From contig JANRJL010000008.1 in the NCBI GenBank assembly GCA_033763995.1, positions 1-64,000 of the forward strand: 64,000 bases of DNA. The letters run 5' to 3'. This DNA comes from GCA-2737725 sp033763995 (GTDB taxonomy: Bacteria; Pseudomonadota; Alphaproteobacteria; Rhodospirillales; Rhodospirillaceae). A program made the translations under genes and the position numbers. A model generated the notes under the pieces. The model did not search any database. It saw nothing but the letters and a program-made list of their open reading frames with translations, and was not told the origin of the DNA. Shown here piece by piece: positions 18,844 through 28,268 of the stretch; the first letter of the stretch is position 1; each line of letters begins with the position of its first letter.

Positions 18844-18900
18844 AATGGCCTCGCTGACCGACCCCCGGTCGAGACAGGCCGCTTCTAGGAGCCCGTACTG

Positions 18901-19158
18901 GTGACGCTCAATGCAAGGCAAACCGTTCCTCTCGGAACGCTGAAGGTCGGCGACACGGCGCGCGTGGTGGCCTTTCGAAACGCTGACCGCAGCTATCGCG
19001 AAAAACTCCTCGCCTTCGGCCTCACGCCCGGAACTTTGGTCTCCGTCGAGCGGACCGCTCCGTTGGGCGACCCGCTGGAACTCCGCGTCCGCGGATTTGC
19101 GTTGAGCCTGCGCCGCGGCGAGGCCGACGCCGTCGCCGTCGAACGGGTGACGCCTTGA
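18901..19158 (+). CDS. feoA: Ferrous iron transport protein A
   Basis: An 85-residue SH3-like protein starting with GTG (preceded by an AGGAG-like sequence). It contains GDTARVVAFRNADRSYREKL followed by AFGLTPGTLVSVERTAPLGD, the standard FeoA beta-barrel signature. FeoA is a cytosolic partner needed for FeoB-driven Fe(II) uptake. Its TGA stop overlaps the TTG start of feoB, so translation is coupled. Confidence 0.93.
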   Translation: MTLNARQTVPLGTLKVGDTARVVAFRNADRSYREKLLAFGLTPGTLVSVERTAPLGDPLELRVRGFALSLRRGEADAVAVERVTP

Positions 19159-21527
19159 ACCCAAGCCCCAAGTCGAGTGAAGCGCCCGCATCGGTGGAAC
19201 CGCCGGCGCGCGTCTATCGCATTGCCATTGTCGGCAATCCCAATTGCGGCAAGACCTCGCTGTTCAACGCGCTGACCGGTTCTCACCAGAAAGTCGGCAA
19301 CTGGCCGGGTGTGACGGTCGACCGCAAGGAGGGATATTTTCGTTTTCGCGGGGCCACGGTCGAGGTCATCGACCTGCCCGGCGTTTACTCGCTATCCGTC
19401 GTCGGCGAGGGCTCCATCGATGAGCGGATCGCCCGCGACTACATTCTGTCGCGCCAAGCGGACCTGATCGTCAATATTCTCGATGCTTCCAACCTCGAGA
19501 GAAACCTGTATTTGACCACCCAGCTCGTCGAGATGGGCGTGCCCATGATCTTGGCGCTCAACATGATGGATGCGGCGCGCGCCAAGGGACTGGCGATCGA
19601 TGTCGCGGCGCTCGGCAACCGCATCGGGGTTCCGGCGGTCGGTGTTGTCGCCACGCAGCATGAAGGCCTCGACACCTTGCGCGGATTGGTGATCGATTCC
19701 GCCTCAGCCCCCGCGTGCCCGACGTTGCGCATGGATTACGGCGCCTTGATCGAGCAAGAACTCGCGGTGCTGTCGAGGGCGATCGGGGATCTTTCGGGTG
19801 TTGCCGGCGGCCCGCGCTGGGCTGCGGTCAAGTTGCTGGAGGGCGATGCCACGGTCAAATCGGCTGTGCCCGCGCCTGTTCGCGATCAAGCGATCGTCGC
19901 GCAGCGCCATATCATGGAAGCGGCGGGCGAAGACGCCGACATTCTCATCGCCGACCGGCGGTTCACCCTGGCGCATGAATTGGTCGGCATTGCCGTCTCG
20001 CGCACGCGCGCGGCCAGCCGATCGATCACGGATCGCATTGACGCCGTTGTTCTCAACCGCGCCCTGGGCATCCCCATCTTCCTGGCTGTGATGTACGCCA
20101 TGTTCCTGTTCACCATCGATGTGGGTAATGCCTTCATCGATTTCTTCGATATCCTCGCCGGCACGATTCTCGTGGATGGGTTTGGCCATGTGCTGGGTCT
20201 GGTGGGTCTGCCCGATTGGGCCATCACGATTCTCGCGGGCGGAATCGGCGGCGGCATTCAAACTGTCGCCACGTTCATTCCTGTCATTGGCTGCCTGTTT
20301 CTCTTTCTTTCGGTTCTGGAAGACAGCGGTTACATGGCCCGCGCGGCCTTTGTCATGGACCGCTTCATGCGCGCCCTCGGTCTGCCCGGGAAATCCTTCG
20401 TGCCGATGATGGTGGGCTTTGGCTGCACGGTGCCGGCCGTGATGTCGACCCGCACGCTCGACAACCACCGTGATCGGGTGCTGACGGCCGTCATGTCGCA
20501 TTTCATGTCGTGCGGCGCGCGTCTGCCGGTTTACGCCCTGTTTGCCGCCGCTTTTTTCCCCGTGGGCGCGCAGAACGTGGTCTTCGCGCTCTATCTGATC
20601 GGGCTGCTGTTCGCCGTGGCGACCGGCTTGTTGCTCAAGAACACCGTGCTGGTGGGCCAATCGGCGCCGTTCTTGATGGAATTGCCGCTCTATCACATGC
20701 CGACGTTGCGCGGCGTGCTGATTCGCACCTGGGAACGCCTCAAGGCCTTTCTGTTTAAGGCGGGCAAGTTCATCGTCGCCGTCGCGGTCGTCCTGACGTT
20801 CCTCAACTCCTGGGGCCGCGACGGGTCCTTCGGCAACGACAACACGGAAAATTCAGTGCTGGCCGCCGTCGGGCAAAGCATTATTCCCGTCTTCACGCCC
20901 ATGGGCATTCGCGAGGACAACTGGCCCGCCGCCGTTGGACTGTTCACGGGAATTTTCGCCAAGGAAGTCGTCGTCGGCACGTTGGATGCGCTCTACACCC
21001 AAATGGCGGCCTCTGAGTCGGGCGCGGCGGTGGAGGACGAGGCTTTCGACTTTTGGGGCGGCGTGGGCGCCGCGTTTGCGACGATCCCCGCCAACCTTGC
21101 CGACCTGGCCGATCGCGTGACCGATCCCTTGGGCCTCGACGTGACCGAGGCTGAAAACCTGGAAGAGGCCGCCGAGAAGCAAGAGGTCACGCTGGGAACA
21201 TTCGGCACCATGGCCGCCAAGTTCGATGGCGCGGCTGGGGCGTTCGCTTATCTCATGGTGATCCTGCTCTACTCGCCGTGCATGTCGGCGCTGTCGGCCT
21301 ATTATCGGGAACTGTCGGCGGGGTGGACCGCGTTCGTCGCGCTTTACTCCACCGCGCTGGGCTATGGCTTCGGCGTGCTGACGTACCAAGTGGCGATTTT
21401 TGCGCGAGACCCGGCAACGTCATCGATGTGGATCGCCATTGTTATGGGCTTGATCGCCGCCGGAGTCATGGCCTTGGTCGTTTCCGGGCGCCGTCAGCGC
21501 ATCGCCGTGGTCGCCCCGGCTGAGTAG
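19155..21527 (+). CDS. feoB: Ferrous iron transporter FeoB
   Basis: A 790-residue inner-membrane Fe(II) permease with an N-terminal G domain: G1 GNPNCGKT (27-34), G3 DLPG in EVIDLPGVYSL, and G4 in ALNMMD. Two nucleoside-recognition (Gate) repeats and about ten membrane segments follow. The motif FGCTVPAVMSTRTL is the conserved Gate cysteine region. The start is an unusual TTG inside the feoA stop (TTGA); no ATG or GTG precedes the G1 motif, so this is the best start. Confidence 0.96.
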   Translation: MNPSPKSSEAPASVEPPARVYRIAIVGNPNCGKTSLFNALTGSHQKVGNWPGVTVDRKEGYFRFRGATVEVIDLPGVYSLSVVGEGSIDERIARDYILSRQADLIVNILDASNLERNLYLTTQLVEMGVPMILALNMMDAARAKGLAIDVAALGNRIGVPAVGVVATQHEGLDTLRGLVIDSASAPACPTLRMDYGALIEQELAVLSRAIGDLSGVAGGPRWAAVKLLEGDATVKSAVPAPVRDQAIVAQRHIMEAAGEDADILIADRRFTLAHELVGIAVSRTRAASRSITDRIDAVVLNRALGIPIFLAVMYAMFLFTIDVGNAFIDFFDILAGTILVDGFGHVLGLVGLPDWAITILAGGIGGGIQTVATFIPVIGCLFLFLSVLEDSGYMARAAFVMDRFMRALGLPGKSFVPMMVGFGCTVPAVMSTRTLDNHRDRVLTAVMSHFMSCGARLPVYALFAAAFFPVGAQNVVFALYLIGLLFAVATGLLLKNTVLVGQSAPFLMELPLYHMPTLRGVLIRTWERLKAFLFKAGKFIVAVAVVLTFLNSWGRDGSFGNDNTENSVLAAVGQSIIPVFTPMGIREDNWPAAVGLFTGIFAKEVVVGTLDALYTQMAASESGAAVEDEAFDFWGGVGAAFATIPANLADLADRVTDPLGLDVTEAENLEEAAEKQEVTLGTFGTMAAKFDGAAGAFAYLMVILLYSPCMSALSAYYRELSAGWTAFVALYSTALGYGFGVLTYQVAIFARDPATSSMWIAIVMGLIAAGVMALVVSGRRQRIAVVAPAE

Positions 21528-21538
21528 AGACAAACGCC

Positions 21539-21811
21539 ATGTTGATGACTGATCTCAGAGACTACTTGTCCAATCGCAAGCGCGCGTCGCTGTCGGACCT
21601 GGCTGTTCACTTCGACACGCCGCCGGAAGCGCTCACGGGCATGTTGGCGGTCTGGATGGCCAAGGGGCGGGTGCGACGCCTCAGGGATCACTTGCCGTGC
21701 GGGACCTGCGGCAAATGCGAATCGGCCACGACCGACATTTATGAATGGGTCGGAATCGACGGCTGTCCGGACCCGCGCGCCGCGGCGGCGAGCCGTCTCC
21801 CGGCGCCGTAG
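21539..21811 (+). CDS. feoC: FeoC-like [Fe-S] winged-helix protein
   Basis: This 90-residue protein has an N-terminal winged helix (LRDYLSNRKRASLSDLAVHF) and a cysteine cluster CGTCGKC at ~59-65, the FeoC hallmark that binds a labile Fe-S cluster in Klebsiella FeoC. It follows feoB by 11 bp, completing feoABC. It ends 1 bp from the stop of the convergent DUF1800 gene. A Met at position 3 is an alternative start. Confidence 0.88.
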   Translation: MLMTDLRDYLSNRKRASLSDLAVHFDTPPEALTGMLAVWMAKGRVRRLRDHLPCGTCGKCESATTDIYEWVGIDGCPDPRAAAASRLPAP

Positions 21812-21812
21812 A

Positions 21813-23450
21813 TCAGCGGTAGGCGAATTCCGGCGCGGTGGAAATCAAGGCCACCAGGCGCCGCAGTTCGTTCTCCTGCGTCTGCGGACTGGCCGTGCCG
21901 GTGCCGAGATAGGTCGCCAAACCGGTGCTCGTCGCCACCATGTTGCGCAGCGCCGAATATCCCGCCGAGGAGATCTGATAGCCGATGATGCGCCCGATCC
22001 AGTCGTCGAGCAGGGCGCTGGCCGAGTTGGTGGCCAAGGACTCGTTGCGCAGGGTCACGCTGAGCGCGCCGTTGGCCATGGCGGTCAGGTTGGTGTTCCA
22101 CTGCGTCATGAGGCCCGTGGTGCTGAGCCAATATCCGCTCTCATCGGGCCAGCCGTCGGGGGTCGCCCATAGGAACAGAGCGTCGCGGGTGCCGGCGAAG
22201 GCCGTCGTGACCAAGCGCGTGGGGCGAATGCGTGAGTTGGTGACACGCGCGAAGGCGATGACCTTCTCGTAGGGGCGACGCAGCTTGGTCGCCGGACCTT
22301 GCATGATCTCGGCCGACGTCAGCATCGAGCGCAGGACGAGTTTGATCTGCTCGGGGCTTGTGCGGTTCTCGAGCCAGGTTTGAACGGCGGCATCGACAAC
22401 GGCTTGCGGCGGGGTATCGCCGAAAATGCGTCGGGCAATCTTGCCGACCACGAACTCCGCGGTCTTTTCATGTTGGGCGGCCAGTTCGATGACCTTGTTG
22501 CCCTGCATGATGCCGCCCGACTGACTTTCGGCGTTCGCGGCAGGCTGCAGGCTCGCCAGGTCGACTCCCAGGAACGATGTTGCATTGCGGTTGTGGTACG
22601 TCGGTTCGTAGACGAACTGGCCGCTGGTTCCCAGCGATCGCGTATTGGAGATGCGCTGGCCCATGGCCACGGTCCAGCCCGACAGCGCCCGGCTGGCCTG
22701 AAGAATGTCTTGATCGGAAAAACCCAGCGACTTGGTTCCGGTGGGCGCCGGCCCGGGTCCGGGCCAGGGCGGCGTCACGACCCCAAGATAGGCGCCGCGG
22801 CCCATGGTGTGAAGCTCCAGGAGTTCGCGGGCGTAGTTCTCATTGGGCGTGGTCGCGCGGCTGACGGCATTGTCGAGATACCACAGCATCGCCGTCGAAC
22901 GGGCGTTGGCGTTCACCAAGTCGGTGAAATTGCCCAGCGCGTGCCGGCGCATGACTTCTTGGTCGTAGATGGGCAGCGTGAATTGCACCAAGGGCCCTTC
23001 GCCGACCGCGACGTTGAAGTGCCGATGCCAGAAGTCGACCATCATCTCGCGAACCTGGAACGTGCTGTGCGTGTTGCGAATCCAGGTGGCGGCGACCGTT
23101 TCCTCGTAAATGCGGGTGATCTCGGTCTGGGGCAGCACGCGCAAACGGGTCGCGTCGTCATAGATGCGGAACAGTTCATTGCTGGTCATCGACAACGTCT
23201 CGAGCGGCCGGTCCTCGTCGACCGCAGGCCACGTGCCCTGCATGTCGTCACGAGCGCCGTAGTTGATGCGCAGTCGTGCTTCGCTGATGATTTGGGCGGT
23301 CAGCGGGTCATCGCCCAACGGCGGGCTGAGCTGTTCTTCGACCCAGGCGGCCCAACCCATCGATTGGGCCTTGGCGACGTCGTTGTCGCGCGCGCCGAAG
23401 GTCACGCGGTTGAGGGCGATGCGTTCAGGTGAGGGGGATGCAGGTAGCAT
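21813..23450 (-). CDS. DUF1800 domain-containing protein
   Basis: A 545-residue protein of the DUF1800 family. It starts MLPASPSPERIALNRVTFGA and contains MMVDFWHRHFNVAVGEGPLV, NENYARELLELHTMG and FVVGKIARRIFGD, all diagnostic. The family almost always sits beside a DUF1501 protein, as here (39 bp downstream of it). No signal peptide is visible on this copy. Members are linked to exported or surface proteins of unknown biochemical role. Confidence 0.9.
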   Translation of the reverse strand: MLPASPSPERIALNRVTFGARDNDVAKAQSMGWAAWVEEQLSPPLGDDPLTAQIISEARLRINYGARDDMQGTWPAVDEDRPLETLSMTSNELFRIYDDATRLRVLPQTEITRIYEETVAATWIRNTHSTFQVREMMVDFWHRHFNVAVGEGPLVQFTLPIYDQEVMRRHALGNFTDLVNANARSTAMLWYLDNAVSRATTPNENYARELLELHTMGRGAYLGVVTPPWPGPGPAPTGTKSLGFSDQDILQASRALSGWTVAMGQRISNTRSLGTSGQFVYEPTYHNRNATSFLGVDLASLQPAANAESQSGGIMQGNKVIELAAQHEKTAEFVVGKIARRIFGDTPPQAVVDAAVQTWLENRTSPEQIKLVLRSMLTSAEIMQGPATKLRRPYEKVIAFARVTNSRIRPTRLVTTAFAGTRDALFLWATPDGWPDESGYWLSTTGLMTQWNTNLTAMANGALSVTLRNESLATNSASALLDDWIGRIIGYQISSAGYSALRNMVATSTGLATYLGTGTASPQTQENELRRLVALISTAPEFAYR

Positions 23451-23489
23451 GGCAGTCTCGCCTTTGTTGTGTCGTTCTGACGGTAAATA

Positions 23490-24755
23490 CTATGCTGCGG
23501 ATGGGTTCGCGTTCGGGTTGCCGCCAACCACGCCCGTGTCATCGCCATTGACGATACCCATGGGTTCGTAACGGATCGTCGGGAAAACTTTATTGAGCGC
23601 CTTGTTGCCTTGCCGCTTGGCCAGGATTTCACCCATCACCCGGCGGTAGTCGGTGCTCACATCGAGGTCGCCGTTGAAGAGTTGGTTCGACGCCAGACCG
23701 GGCCAGGTGCCGTAAATCCTGCCGCCGTTGACGCCGCCGCCCAGCACCATCATCACGCCGCCGGGGCCGTGATCGGTGCCCTGACTGGCGTTTTCGCGGA
23801 AGCGGCGGCCGAACTCGGTCATGGTCACCACCGTGACGCGGTCTTGGTAGTTGGCGATTTCGCGCCAGAACGCCGCCAGCGAGCGGGCGAGATCGGTGCC
23901 GCGGGCGTTGAATTCGCCGATCAGGTTGTTGTGGTGATCCCAACCGCCCATGTCGATGTGCGCGACCTCGACGCCGATATTCAATCGGAAGAGCGAGGCC
24001 AGCGAGCGCAAGGAGTTGGTCAAGGCGCCGCCGGGGTAGCCGTAATTGGTCGAATCGACCGGGAGATTACTCAACCCGGTCTGGATGGTGTTGATCGCGT
24101 CCAAGGTTTGGATGCTGGTGGCCTCGTACCCCGACTGTCCGCCGTTGAGCGCCCGGATGATGTTGGCATTGTTGTTGCCGCCAGACACCGCGAAGCTCGA
24201 TGTGCTGGCGATCGCGACGGCATTGCCGTAACCCAAAAGCGAATCGGGGTTGTTGGTCGCGATCGAGACCGCGCCCAATACGGGACGGGTGCCTTGCATG
24301 GCCTTGAGGTGGCGCGCCAGCCAGCCGTCGGACGGCGTCGGTTCATTGCGATTGGCGCCCAGCTCCATCAATTCCTGCACTTCGAAGTGACTGCGCTCCT
24401 CGGTGCGCAGTCCGGCGGCATGAACGATGGCGAGTTTCTTCTGGTCGTAAAGCGGTTTGAGGTCGGCCGCCGTTGGATGAAAATAGAAGTCGACGTTCTG
24501 CAGGGTACCGAGGCCAATCCCCGGGGTGTTCCCGTCCGTGCGCACGCGGATGGTCGGGCGATTGCTGATGTAATTGGCGTCGCCGGCGGGGGCGACCCAC
24601 TGCAAGCCGTCCTGAGCGCCGCGCAGGTAAATAACGATCAGCGTGTCCTTGGTGGGCGCTTGTTGGGCCAGCGCAACCTTCAAGCCGGGCGCGACGGCGG
24701 CCAGTGCGGCTCCTGAAGACGCGGTGCGAAGAATATCGCGGCGGGACAAAGACAT
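23490..24755 (-). CDS. DUF1501 (sulfatase-like) Tat-exported protein
   Basis: A 421-residue protein starting MSLSRRDILRTASSGAALAA, a twin-arginine signal (SRRDILR) with a hydrophobic region ending near ALAQQAP. The domain has LIVIYLRGAQDGLQWVAP, the VAHIDMGGWDHHNNL metal-site-like segment and EFGRRFRENASQGTDHGPGG, the DUF1501 signature, distantly related to the alkaline phosphatase/sulfatase superfamily. The start at 24755 follows a GAGGAG ribosome site. It is co-transcribed with the DUF1800 gene. The substrate is unknown. Confidence 0.9.
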   Translation of the reverse strand: MSLSRRDILRTASSGAALAAVAPGLKVALAQQAPTKDTLIVIYLRGAQDGLQWVAPAGDANYISNRPTIRVRTDGNTPGIGLGTLQNVDFYFHPTAADLKPLYDQKKLAIVHAAGLRTEERSHFEVQELMELGANRNEPTPSDGWLARHLKAMQGTRPVLGAVSIATNNPDSLLGYGNAVAIASTSSFAVSGGNNNANIIRALNGGQSGYEATSIQTLDAINTIQTGLSNLPVDSTNYGYPGGALTNSLRSLASLFRLNIGVEVAHIDMGGWDHHNNLIGEFNARGTDLARSLAAFWREIANYQDRVTVVTMTEFGRRFRENASQGTDHGPGGVMMVLGGGVNGGRIYGTWPGLASNQLFNGDLDVSTDYRRVMGEILAKRQGNKALNKVFPTIRYEPMGIVNGDDTGVVGGNPNANPSAA

Positions 24756-24782
24756 GGCAGGCTCCTCGTGGACTGTAGCCAT

Positions 24783-25435
24783 AATTATCGCAGCTTTTCG
24801 GGAAAGGTTAAATCGCGTCTAAAGGGCCTCTTTTGCTCACTTTTTCGCGGCGGAACGTGCCAAGAACCGACGACACCGGGTTCATCTTGCTTGGCCATTC
24901 TGGACGGCCGGGGGGATGCGACTCGTGTCTCGATCATGAACGCCTGCCGCAGTCGTTGGTTGCCGGCATCCCGTATTGACCATCGGATTTTCCGAATCGT
25001 GCCAAGACCGCAACGCCCAGGGTGGCGCGGCCGCGCAGAAACGAACGGTGTGGGGAAATCGCAAGGGCGCTCGGTGTCGCAGGCAGCATCTGATGCTCTC
25101 CTAGCGCCAACCATCGCCATGTTCAGGAGCGGAAGGTTAGTCCGGCCTTCGTCAAGAATCAATGAAGATCACGAAAGCCCGAGCAGATTTGCTGGGAAAA
25201 TTTCCCAACCCGAGCGATTCCGCCATTTCCGCCTGTTATGCCTGTTATTTCAGGCGCGGACAAAAAATAACAGGCGGCGCTCACGTGGTCTGGGAAATTT
25301 TCCCAGACTGGCCGGTCAAAGCCGCAGCTGTTGCATCTTACCATATCTCGTCGGGTCGCAAATCTCCTCGCCCGGACGGCAAAGCCAAAGGGCCGGAGTT
25401 GCCCCCGGCCCTTGAAGCCAACGCGCCGATTGCGC
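24783..25435. other. 653-bp non-coding region with a palindromic element
   Basis: No convincing gene was found between the DUF1501 start and the 3' end of the TonB-dependent receptor gene. Frames here have neither homology nor ribosome sites. The right half holds the inverted-repeat element at 25191-25308. The left part presumably carries the DUF1501 promoter, which I could not pinpoint. Confidence 0.6.
25191..25308. repeat. Nested palindromic element, family 3
   Basis: The left palindrome TGGGAAAATTTCCCA (25193-25207) is the exact reverse complement of 25291-25305. The right palindrome extends to 21 bp with arms GTCTGGGAAA and TTTCCCAGAC (25288-25308). Between them GCCTGTTATTT (25240-25250) pairs with AAATAACAGGC (25265-25275) around a 14-nt loop. 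CCTGTTAT is repeated in tandem at about 25232-25248. It looks like a dispersed intergenic repeat rather than an operator. Confidence 0.75.
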
Positions 25436-28027
25436 CTAGAAGTTATACTGCCCGGTGATGCCGAATTCGCGGCCGCGCGGCAGGGAGAGCTCAAGGCCGG
25501 TCACGGCTTGGAACGGATTTCCCGCGTAGCGAACGACCGACGAGTTGGCGCCGCGGAATACGGCGCTGGGAGTCAAGTCGTTGAGCACGTTGTTCACATA
25601 CAGATCGACTTGCCAGTCGTCGGTCTCGACGCCCAAACGGGAATTCACGCCCCAGCGGTCGCCGGTGTGCGAGACGTTATGGACTTCCGTCCAGAGCTTG
25701 GTTCGGTATGAAAAGTCGGCGCGGACGAACCAGCGGGCATCGGCCGACAGGTCGTCCTTGTAGGCCGCAGACGCCGTGGCCGTGTGCTTGGGCGCCAAGA
25801 TGCTGTGCTTGCCCTTGGCGTTGCCGCCATTGGCCAAGGTGAAGTCTTGCAGGACGCCGGTGAAGCCCTCGATCTGAACGTCATTGGCCTTCTTGAACAC
25901 GTGGTCGGCCATGCCGTAGCCCGCCGAGAGGGTGAGTTGTTCCGTGGCCAAGAAGCTGGTGGAAAACTCGATGCCCTGCACGCGGCTCGAACCGGAATTG
26001 GTCTGAATGTTGATCGACGACGGCACGCCGCTGGGCGTGTTGATGCGTTCGTTGTTGTTGATCTTTTGCTTCGACCAGTCGATGTAAAACACATCGCCGT
26101 TCATGACCAAGCGGCCGTCCATCAGCGTCGATTTCACGCCCAGTTCGTAAACCAGGTTCTCCTCGGCGTCGAAGGTCGCCTTGCCTTCCGACTGAAGGCG
26201 CGCGAACTCGGCGTCGGTCGGGCCCGCCGTCGCCGAGCGGCTAAAGGCACCCGCGTTGAAGCCGCCGGGCAAGACGCCCTTGGCAAACGAGGCATAGACC
26301 ATGACATCGTCGTCGACCTTGTAGTCGAGCGACACGCGCGGCGTGAAGTTCTTGATCTTGGACTCCACCGGGCGCGTGGTCGCCGGATTCGACGGGATGC
26401 TGCGCTGGTCCTGGCCGTAGCGGGCCTCGGCGCCGATGGTCAGTTGGTCGGTGATGTCGTACTCCGCGCTGCCGAACACGGCTTTGTAGGTGATGAAACT
26501 GCGCGAAAAATCCGACCCGTCCGCGTTAAAGCGGGCTCCGGTCACGACCGCGCCGCCCAGCGTGCGGCCGCGGCTCTTGGCCTCGCGATCATAGTAGTAC
26601 GCGCCGACGATGCCCCGCAGGCGCTCTTGCTGAGGCGAGGTCGCGCGAAACTCGAACGAATAATCGTAATTGATCTCGTAGGATTGCGACCCGCCGCTGG
26701 TTTCCACCACGGCGACGGTGTTGGACGTCGGGTTCAGCAGCGAGGTGCGGTCGGCGTCGAGGTTATACTCGGCCTTATCGGTGTTGTACGTCACCTGCGC
26801 GATGGTGTTCCAGTCGTTGAAATTCCATTGCGCGTCGGCGACGTAGATTCCGACAGTACGGTATTGCCCGGGGCGCGCCGGCGCGCCGGCGATGGTGATG
26901 GGCTGTCCGCCCACGAGCAGCAACTGACCAAAGGCCGGGTTCGGCGCCACGGTCGGCTGCAAGCCGCTACCGGCCGGCGCGGGCACCGTGATCGTCGGAG
27001 TCGTATTGACCGCATTCATGATCACGCCCTGGCGGAGCGGGGCCAGATTAAGACGCGGCACGAGACCACGCACCTCGACCTCGCCGCAGAAATAACCGCG
27101 GCCCAGGTTCGGCGCGGGGGTCAGGGGCGTGATGCCCGGTCGATAGGTCGGCGTTCCCGCGTCGATACCGGGGCGGAAACAATTGTGCATCGAGGCCGGG
27201 ATGGTGGCGGCCGCGAACTGCGTGTCGTAGGACTTGGCGTAGCTCGCCTTGACATTGAATTCGAGGCTCTCGGTCGGCAAGAAGCGAAGTTTCGCGGTGG
27301 TGTCGCGCACTTCTTCCTTGCCCAGGCGGCTGTTGTCGGGGGTATCGGGCACGTTGACGAAATTGTTGACGGGGCCGACCGATCCCGTGGTCCGGCCTTG
27401 ATATTGGTTGCGCCATTGGCCGCCGTAGTATTCCCAGTTGCCCGACAGGAAGTACTGCAGCTTGCCTTCGACGATCGGGCCGCGCGCCCAGATGGCGCCC
27501 TTGTAGTCGTCGTGGCTGCCGACGCGCGTATTCACTTGGCCTTCGAACTCGTCCGAGGGCTGTTTGGTCACATAGTTGATGGCGCCGCCGAAGGCGCCGC
27601 GTCCGTAGAGGGCCGACTGGGGCCCGCGCAGAACTTCGATGCGCTCCAGGGCGTCGGTCGACACGGTCGTGATCGAGCCCGAAATGTACACGCCGTCGAC
27701 GAAGAACGAGGCCAAAACGTCGGAGGCCTGCACGCTCGACTGGCCGCGAATGATGGGGCGGTCGAAGCGGCGGCCGAAGCTCTTGTCGAAGGAGAAGTTC
27801 GGGGTGAAGTTCTGCAGTTCATAAACGCCGCGAATGTCGAGGTCCTTGAGGTTTTCCGAGGAGAACGCCGAAATCGCCAACGGCACTTCTTGCAGGCTTT
27901 CCTCGCGTTTGCGCGCGCTGACCACGATCTCCTCGATCGCGAGGTTTTGCGCCGCGGCCATGTCGGCCAGGCCGAAGGACATGACGGTCGCGGCGCTGGT
28001 CGCCAACAGTGCGTGCTTCAAGGTCAT
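25436..28027 (-). CDS. TonB-dependent outer-membrane receptor
   Basis: An 863-residue receptor. A signal peptide MTLKHALLATSAATVMSFGL precedes ADMAAAQ, and the TonB-box region follows at IEEIVVSARKREESLQEVPL. The plug domain has PIIRGQSSVQASDVLASFFV and RIEVLRGPQSALYGRGAFGG. A long beta-barrel ends in aromatic FGITGQYNF. It resembles the IPR-type receptors of alphaproteobacteria for siderophores or plant compounds. The start at 28027 follows GGGGA. It lies 241 bp after an ABC transporter operon on the same strand, but the ligand is unknown. Confidence 0.93.
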   Translation of the reverse strand: MTLKHALLATSAATVMSFGLADMAAAQNLAIEEIVVSARKREESLQEVPLAISAFSSENLKDLDIRGVYELQNFTPNFSFDKSFGRRFDRPIIRGQSSVQASDVLASFFVDGVYISGSITTVSTDALERIEVLRGPQSALYGRGAFGGAINYVTKQPSDEFEGQVNTRVGSHDDYKGAIWARGPIVEGKLQYFLSGNWEYYGGQWRNQYQGRTTGSVGPVNNFVNVPDTPDNSRLGKEEVRDTTAKLRFLPTESLEFNVKASYAKSYDTQFAAATIPASMHNCFRPGIDAGTPTYRPGITPLTPAPNLGRGYFCGEVEVRGLVPRLNLAPLRQGVIMNAVNTTPTITVPAPAGSGLQPTVAPNPAFGQLLLVGGQPITIAGAPARPGQYRTVGIYVADAQWNFNDWNTIAQVTYNTDKAEYNLDADRTSLLNPTSNTVAVVETSGGSQSYEINYDYSFEFRATSPQQERLRGIVGAYYYDREAKSRGRTLGGAVVTGARFNADGSDFSRSFITYKAVFGSAEYDITDQLTIGAEARYGQDQRSIPSNPATTRPVESKIKNFTPRVSLDYKVDDDVMVYASFAKGVLPGGFNAGAFSRSATAGPTDAEFARLQSEGKATFDAEENLVYELGVKSTLMDGRLVMNGDVFYIDWSKQKINNNERINTPSGVPSSINIQTNSGSSRVQGIEFSTSFLATEQLTLSAGYGMADHVFKKANDVQIEGFTGVLQDFTLANGGNAKGKHSILAPKHTATASAAYKDDLSADARWFVRADFSYRTKLWTEVHNVSHTGDRWGVNSRLGVETDDWQVDLYVNNVLNDLTPSAVFRGANSSVVRYAGNPFQAVTGLELSLPRGREFGITGQYNF

Positions 28028-28268
28028 CGCGTATCCCCAATGATGTGAGTGAAACCGAAATGCAAAATTCGTGAGCGGGCCACCCCCCAGTGGCAAAGCG
28101 CTGGGCAACATTAGGCGCGGTCTGCGTGTCAGCGCGCAAGGAATTTGGGGAGAACGGGATGTTAATGCTTGGTGCTGTGGCAAAACAGCGACAGAGTATT
28201 AACCTAGTAGGGGGATTTCGTAGAATAACGTACTTAAAAGAAGCAATATCCAGGATAGAGTTTCTAAA

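Noticed and set aside
24768..25415. Forward frame of 215 codons in the 653-bp gap
   Set aside because: It crosses the palindromic element and has no ribosome site, family or coding-like composition.
25784..28048. Very long forward frame (754 codons) opposite the TonB-dependent receptor
   Set aside because: It is a shadow of the G+C-rich receptor gene; the reverse strand shows signal peptide, plug and barrel motifs.
28028..28180. Possible cobalamin riboswitch upstream of the TonB-dependent receptor
   Set aside because: The reverse strand has GCCACTG but none of the other B12-box elements, so there is no support for a riboswitch.
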